Positions 61,116-64,000 of a DNA stretch of 64,000 nt are shown here, piece after piece (the first letter of the stretch is position 1; each line of letters begins with the position of its first letter). The translations under genes and the position numbers were made by a program. Below the pieces are notes generated by a model. It saw nothing but the letters and a program-made list of their open reading frames with translations. It was not told where the DNA came from and did no database searches. The DNA is from a virus. The stretch covers positions 20,311 to 84,310 of IMG/VR virus record IMGVR_UViG_3300025889_018307, one strand, 5' to 3'.

Positions 61116-61267
61116 AAAATAAAAAACATAACAAGATTGTTAAAAATTATGATAAACAAAAAGAAAAACATCTTGAAAAGTTAGCTACTAAGATTTTAAA
61201 AAATGATGAAAAAGCAGAAAAATTAAAATCTAAACATATTAAAGGAGATTTTTTAACCAATTTTTAA
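61112..61267 (+). CDS. Small Lys-rich protein
   Basis: A 51-residue frame starts with ATGA overlap and ends two bases before the lysozyme-like gene. It is nearly all Lys/Asn/Glu with a helical look (KLATKILKNDEKAEKLKSK). It may bind nucleic acid. No family; coding is supported by tight spacing. Confidence 0.45.
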   Translation: MKNKKHNKIVKNYDKQKEKHLEKLATKILKNDEKAEKLKSKHIKGDFLTNF

Positions 61268-61269
61268 TT

Positions 61270-61800
61270 ATGGATTATAGAACAACAGTACCAGTTATAT
61301 TGTTAATAATGGTTTTATTTATGTTTATAAATGAAACATCAACAATAGATCAATTAAAACACCAAATTGATACTAAGGATTTAATTATAGACAGTTTAAA
61401 ACATGAAATAGACACATTACAATGGGAATATGAAATATATGACTATAATTATATAAATAATACAACTCATCTAATATCAGCTATTATGTTTGTTGAAAGT
61501 AGTTATAATAATTTAGCTTATAATGCTAGTGAAGATGCTGTAGGTTGTTTACAAATTAGAAAATGTATGGTAGATGATATTAATAGAATATTAAAAAAAC
61601 AAAATCTACCAGTAAGATATTCTTATAGTGATAGATGGTTAAGAAATAAATCAATTCAAATGTTTGATATTTACTGTAAATATTATAAACTAAATACAGC
61701 TGAAGAAATTGCTAGATGTTGGAATGGAGGACCTAATGGGATGCAAAATGAAATGACTGTGGGTTATTGGGAAAAAGTAAGTAATAAATTAGACATATGA
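61270..61800 (+). CDS. Membrane-anchored lysozyme-like (SLT-type) enzyme
   Basis: The 176-residue product has an N-terminal membrane anchor (VPVILLIMVLFMFI), a coiled spacer, and a lysozyme-like domain with LISAIMFVESSYNNLAYN, where Glu76 fits the catalytic acid, then AVGCLQIRKCMVDD and ARCWNGGPNG. It could cleave glycan strands of peptidoglycan from the inner-membrane outer face, as a signal-arrest endolysin or entry/remodelling factor. It overlaps the next gene by four bases. Confidence 0.72.
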   Translation: MDYRTTVPVILLIMVLFMFINETSTIDQLKHQIDTKDLIIDSLKHEIDTLQWEYEIYDYNYINNTTHLISAIMFVESSYNNLAYNASEDAVGCLQIRKCMVDDINRILKKQNLPVRYSYSDRWLRNKSIQMFDIYCKYYKLNTAEEIARCWNGGPNGMQNEMTVGYWEKVSNKLDI

Positions 61801-61982
61801 TGGGTTCAGTAGATCATTTAAGGTATATTTTTAGTAATATGGATGGGGAATTAGCAGCTAATATTGAAGAGAATACACCTGGTGGTTTAAAAATGTTATG
61901 TAATTTATATTCACTCCAACTACAATTAGAAAAGGAACGTTATAAAACTTCACGTAGAAGCGTATTTGAATATCTCGCATAA
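61797..61982 (+). CDS. Unknown small protein
   Basis: The 61-residue product starts by ATGA overlap (61797 or 61800) and is helical (HLRYIFSNMDGELAANIEE, LKMLCNLYSLQLQLEKERY). It ends just before a promoter. No family is recognised and no motif is visible. Confidence 0.5.
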   Translation: MMGSVDHLRYIFSNMDGELAANIEENTPGGLKMLCNLYSLQLQLEKERYKTSRRSVFEYLA

Positions 61983-61986
61983 AATA

Positions 61987-62018
61987 TTTGGATACCTGAG
62001 ATATCTTTCGTATATTTA
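61987..62018 (+). promoter_or_regulatory. Promoter with conserved leader
   Basis: TTTG at 61987-61990 and TATATTTA at 62011-62018 are 20 bases apart, with CTTTCG in between. The following ACCCTGTAAATGAGTTAC and AATAAAGGTT is nearly the same as at 22733, and shows that the ATG at 62027 is in the leader. Confidence 0.85.
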
Positions 62019-62053
62019 CCCTGTAAATGAGTTACGAACAAAAAATAAAGGTT

Positions 62054-62221
62054 ATGCAAGTATTAAGATTTTTTACAGATGAGTTAACAGGAGATGAATG
62101 TGCAATCGCTTGGAATGGTACAGAAGAGATTTGTATCACTGAAGATGAAGCATATGATATTATGGCTATTGAGCAAGCCAAGCAAGATGCGTATGAATTA
62201 AGATGTGAAATAGAAAGTTAA
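62054..62221 (+). CDS. Unknown small acidic protein
   Basis: The start at 62054 follows the AAAGGTT leader; an in-frame ATG at 62027 sits almost at the transcription start. The 55-residue product is acidic with one beta part and one helix (VLRFFTDELTGDECAIAWNG, DIMAIEQAKQDAYELRCEI). No family. It is followed by the esterase gene one base later. Confidence 0.55.
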   Translation: MQVLRFFTDELTGDECAIAWNGTEEICITEDEAYDIMAIEQAKQDAYELRCEIES

Positions 62222-62222
62222 T

Positions 62223-62708
62223 ATGAAATCAGTAATATATTTTCACGGATTAGAAAGTAAACCAGGTGGTATTAAGGTTGAATTTTTAGATAATGCAGCT
62301 GACATTGTTGAAGCACCTGCTATGGATTATACACAAAAAGGTGTATTTAAAGAGTGGTTAGATTATGTTAAAACTGAACAACCTGATTTAATTATAGGAT
62401 CTAGTATGGGTGGTTATTTTGCTTTAGCATTAGCTAGTCATACTGGTATTCCTGTTTTAGCATTCAACCCAGCAGTTCATAGTAGATCATTTGAAATTGA
62501 TGGTTTGACATCAGGTAAAGAAAGAGTAAAAGGTATAGTAGCTTTAGGTGCTGCTGATGATGTTGTTTCACCTGGTAAAACATTTAATATGTTAAGAGGA
62601 GATTGGAATGATCTTTACATGCATTTAGAAAATAATATAGGTCATAGAATACCACTTAGTTTTTTTATTGATATGTATAATAAAATACATGATGAAGGAT
62701 ACATTTGA
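62223..62708 (+). CDS. YqiA-like alpha/beta-hydrolase (esterase)
   Basis: The 161-residue product is a small hydrolase of the YqiA type: SVIYFHGLESKPGGIK, IIGSSMGGYFALALA with the nucleophile Ser, VALGAADDVVSPG with the Asp, and GHRIPL with the catalytic His. Full triad visible. It may cut an ester in the cell envelope or a small molecule. It overlaps the next gene by 17 bases. Confidence 0.8.
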   Translation: MKSVIYFHGLESKPGGIKVEFLDNAADIVEAPAMDYTQKGVFKEWLDYVKTEQPDLIIGSSMGGYFALALASHTGIPVLAFNPAVHSRSFEIDGLTSGKERVKGIVALGAADDVVSPGKTFNMLRGDWNDLYMHLENNIGHRIPLSFFIDMYNKIHDEGYI

Positions 62709-62991
62709 TTTAAAAAAATATCTTAAGGAAGCCAAAGAAGATGAAGGTAATAGAGTACCTAGTGCTGAACTTATTTTACCTAGAGGTAAAAAAGTTGTTC
62801 TACAAGCTGAAGAAGAAGATTATAAAAGAGGATTAATTGTTGAATTAACTGAAGAAGGTGGTTATAAAATAAACTACTGGTATGGTGATGATGTAAAAAT
62901 ATACCCTGCTGAGGTAGAAGTAGATGGTGATTCTATTAAAAAAGATGCAAATGAAGTTTATATAAAATTTCATCCTGAATTAGATAAATAA
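62692..62991 (+). CDS. Protein with FDLKKYLKE head-targeting-like leader
   Basis: The start at 62692 (MKDTFDLKKYLKEA) is chosen since it puts the conserved N-terminal motif at the start; starts at 62668 and 62689 are also open. YLKE before Ala fits the L-x-E rule of the T4 prohead protease. The rest of the 99-residue product is beta-rich and acidic, with no known family. The first 34 bases are almost the same as those of the next gene. It may be packaged into the head. Confidence 0.55.
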   Translation: MKDTFDLKKYLKEAKEDEGNRVPSAELILPRGKKVVLQAEEEDYKRGLIVELTEEGGYKINYWYGDDVKIYPAEVEVDGDSIKKDANEVYIKFHPELDK

Positions 62992-62992
62992 A

Positions 62993-63553
62993 ATGGATAA
63001 ATTTGATTTAAAAAAATACCTTAAGGAAGGTAAATTATATGAAGATTTACCTAAGGGTAAGTGGGTAGATTTAGATGATACTGAACAGGCAGAATATGCA
63101 GGTGATATATTTGATTTAATTAACACAGCTTATGCTTCAATAGGTGGTCATTCTAATTATAAATCTCCTGATGATATAGTTGATAGTGAAGGTGAAGCGG
63201 ATTATGAAGTAATTAATTTAGATGATGATCCAGATATTGAAGCAGTATCTGTAAGTAAGAAAAAGCCATCAGGTGATAAATTTGTAGCAACAGGGCATGA
63301 TGGTTCTAAAATAGCTAAATCCGCAGTAGTAAATCATAAAGCTGATAAATTAAAGAAAAGTGGCCATTACGTAGAAGTATCAGGTAGGATAAAAGACATA
63401 ATGTTGGGTAAAGGAGTACCTATGGTAACAGATGAAGACACAATAAAAAAAGCATTAAAAGGTAAAGAAATTGAAATGAATGATGATGGTTCATATCAAA
63501 GAAAAATTGCAGGAAAAATGTATACTAAAGTATTATTAGGAAAACCATTATAA
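62993..63553 (+). CDS. Protein with FDLKKYLKE leader and acetyltransferase-like body
   Basis: The 186-residue product begins MDKFDLKKYLKEG, again with L-K-E at a possible cut site. The body (DLINTAYASIGGHSNYKSPDDI, EVINLDDDPDIEAVSV, FVATGHDGSKIAKSAVV, SGHYVEVSGR) resembles phage proteins of an acetyltransferase-like type that I recall from T4-like phages. If packaged, it would be injected with DNA and could modify a host protein. This is an inference. Confidence 0.6.
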   Translation: MDKFDLKKYLKEGKLYEDLPKGKWVDLDDTEQAEYAGDIFDLINTAYASIGGHSNYKSPDDIVDSEGEADYEVINLDDDPDIEAVSVSKKKPSGDKFVATGHDGSKIAKSAVVNHKADKLKKSGHYVEVSGRIKDIMLGKGVPMVTDEDTIKKALKGKEIEMNDDGSYQRKIAGKMYTKVLLGKPL

Positions 63554-63554
63554 A

Positions 63555-63716
63555 ATGAATGAAGAAACCAAAAACCAAGTCATAGAATACGTTTACAACA
63601 ACTATAAATCATACAAAAATAAAGAATTAATAGTTGAAGAATTTGATAATTGTTTTCGTATTAAAATAAATAAAGATGAATCACCTTTAATATTAGGTAA
63701 AGGAATAATTAAATAA
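63555..63716 (+). CDS. Unknown small protein
   Basis: A 53-residue frame starts one base after the upstream stop and ends three bases before the next gene. It has a helix followed by short strands (NQVIEYVYNNYKSYKNKELI, NCFRIKINKDESPLILGKG). No family; supported by spacing only. Confidence 0.45.
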   Translation: MNEETKNQVIEYVYNNYKSYKNKELIVEEFDNCFRIKINKDESPLILGKGIIK

Positions 63717-63719
63717 GTT

Positions 63720-63845
63720 ATGAATAAAGACGAGTTATATAGAAAATTAAGACAAATACAAGAATTACTTGATGAAGATGTACGTGAAGCTAAACGTGAA
63801 TTAGAATATTTAATTCAAGAAGTACACGGTCTAACAACAAGATAA
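63720..63845 (+). CDS. Very small helical protein
   Basis: A 41-residue frame with a strongly charged single helix or coiled coil (ELYRKLRQIQELLDEDVREA, KRELEYLIQEVHG). It lies just before the last promoter. It may be a small regulator. Supported by spacing and the continuous + strand operon. Confidence 0.42.
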   Translation: MNKDELYRKLRQIQELLDEDVREAKRELEYLIQEVHGLTTR

Positions 63846-63862
63846 AGACTCCCGCGAAAATA

Positions 63863-63894
63863 TTTGGTTCCCCGAAGGAGCCTTCGTATATTTA
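63863..63894 (+). promoter_or_regulatory. Promoter with palindromic operator-like box
   Basis: TTTG at 63863-63866 and TATATTTA at 63887-63894 are 20 bases apart. The perfect inverted repeat CGAAGG / CCTTCG at 63873-63886 lies right before the -7 box. A longer leader with AATAAAGGTTATG leads to the gene at 63943. Confidence 0.82.
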
Positions 63895-63942
63895 CAACGT
63901 AAATAAGGCGCAGAGCCGGAAAACAAAATTAAAATAAAGGTT

Positions 63943-64000
63943 ATGAATTTAAAAAACAATCACAAAGAAATTTATCAAAGATTATCAAATGAAGATACAG
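63943..64000 (+). CDS. Start of a gene running off the window
   Basis: ATG at 63943 follows the conserved AATAAAGGTT leader of the last promoter and opens a reading frame (NLKNNHKEIYQRLSNEDT) that continues past base 64000. The product is unknown. Confidence 0.55.
   Translation, partial: MNLKNNHKEIYQRLSNEDT

Noticed and set aside
1-64000. Stop-codon reassignment
   Set aside because: TAA, TAG and TGA all end genes at sensible places and conserved domains have no internal stops, so the standard code is used.

Overview
The window looks like part of the genome of a large, lytic, T4-related tailed phage (myovirus type) that infects a marine-type member of the Bacteroidota, probably a flavobacterium. 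Three things point there. The replication genes are a T4 set: gp32-like ssDNA-binding protein, UvsX, RNase H, gp41 helicase, gp43 polymerase in two pieces, gp45 clamp, gp44/gp62 clamp loader, NrdA/NrdB and an ATP-dependent DNA ligase. All credible genes lie on the + strand, are packed with ATGA-type overlaps, and are strongly AT-rich with A-rich leaders and few Shine-Dalgarno sequences. At least twelve promoters have the Bacteroidota form (TTTG, about 20 bases, TATATTTA), and two encoded proteins end in type IX secretion sorting domains, which only make sense in that phylum. The standard genetic code is used. No capsid, tail, terminase or primase gene was recognised, so the full genome is probably much larger than this window.

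Layout. Positions 1-8191: the C-terminal end of a family A DNA polymerase, then gp32, UvsX, RNase H, helicase, NrdB and NrdA. Positions 8236-16701: a block of envelope-directed proteins, including an outer-membrane-barrel candidate, small membrane proteins, a 997-residue T9SS cargo with 14 Cys-rich repeats, and a YkuD-like wall enzyme. Positions 16753-18688: unknown proteins, one with a candidate head-targeting N-terminus. Positions 18741-19624: a self-contained cassette with promoter, strongly structured RNA, secreted barrel protein, membrane protein and intrinsic terminator. Positions 19698-24156: DNA ligase, a sulfotransferase-like protein, DUF2452, a UV damage endonuclease and small unknowns. 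Positions 24153-29846: a 7-deazaguanine DNA-modification pathway (DpdA, QueC, QueD, QueE, FolE) mixed with a tRNA-Gln(UUG), thioredoxin, a thermonuclease-like protein, a phosphoribosyltransferase and a MazG-like enzyme. Positions 29839-39686: split gp43, gp45, Hsp20, GroES, GroEL, gp44, gp62, a nucleotide-modification-associated protein and a RecB/Cas4-like nuclease. Positions 39693-57086: an island of about 21 sugar genes. Positions 57121-64000: a second T9SS cargo, small proteins, an HTH/HNH-type protein, a membrane-anchored lysozyme-like enzyme, an esterase and two proteins with a shared head-targeting-like N-terminus.

How it fits together. The phage supplies its own replisome, dNTP production and folding machinery. 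It probably replaces some guanines in its DNA with a 7-deazaguanine to escape restriction. It makes nucleotide sugars and glycosyltransferases, with enzymes compatible with N-formylperosamine-like and heptose-like sugars, which could decorate the virion, the DNA or the host surface. It also delivers several proteins to the host envelope, some through the host type IX secretion system. The most unusual points are the phage-encoded T9SS cargoes, the promoter-RNA-barrel-terminator cassette, the missing zinc ligands in QueC and QueD, and the split gp43 next to a family A polymerase.
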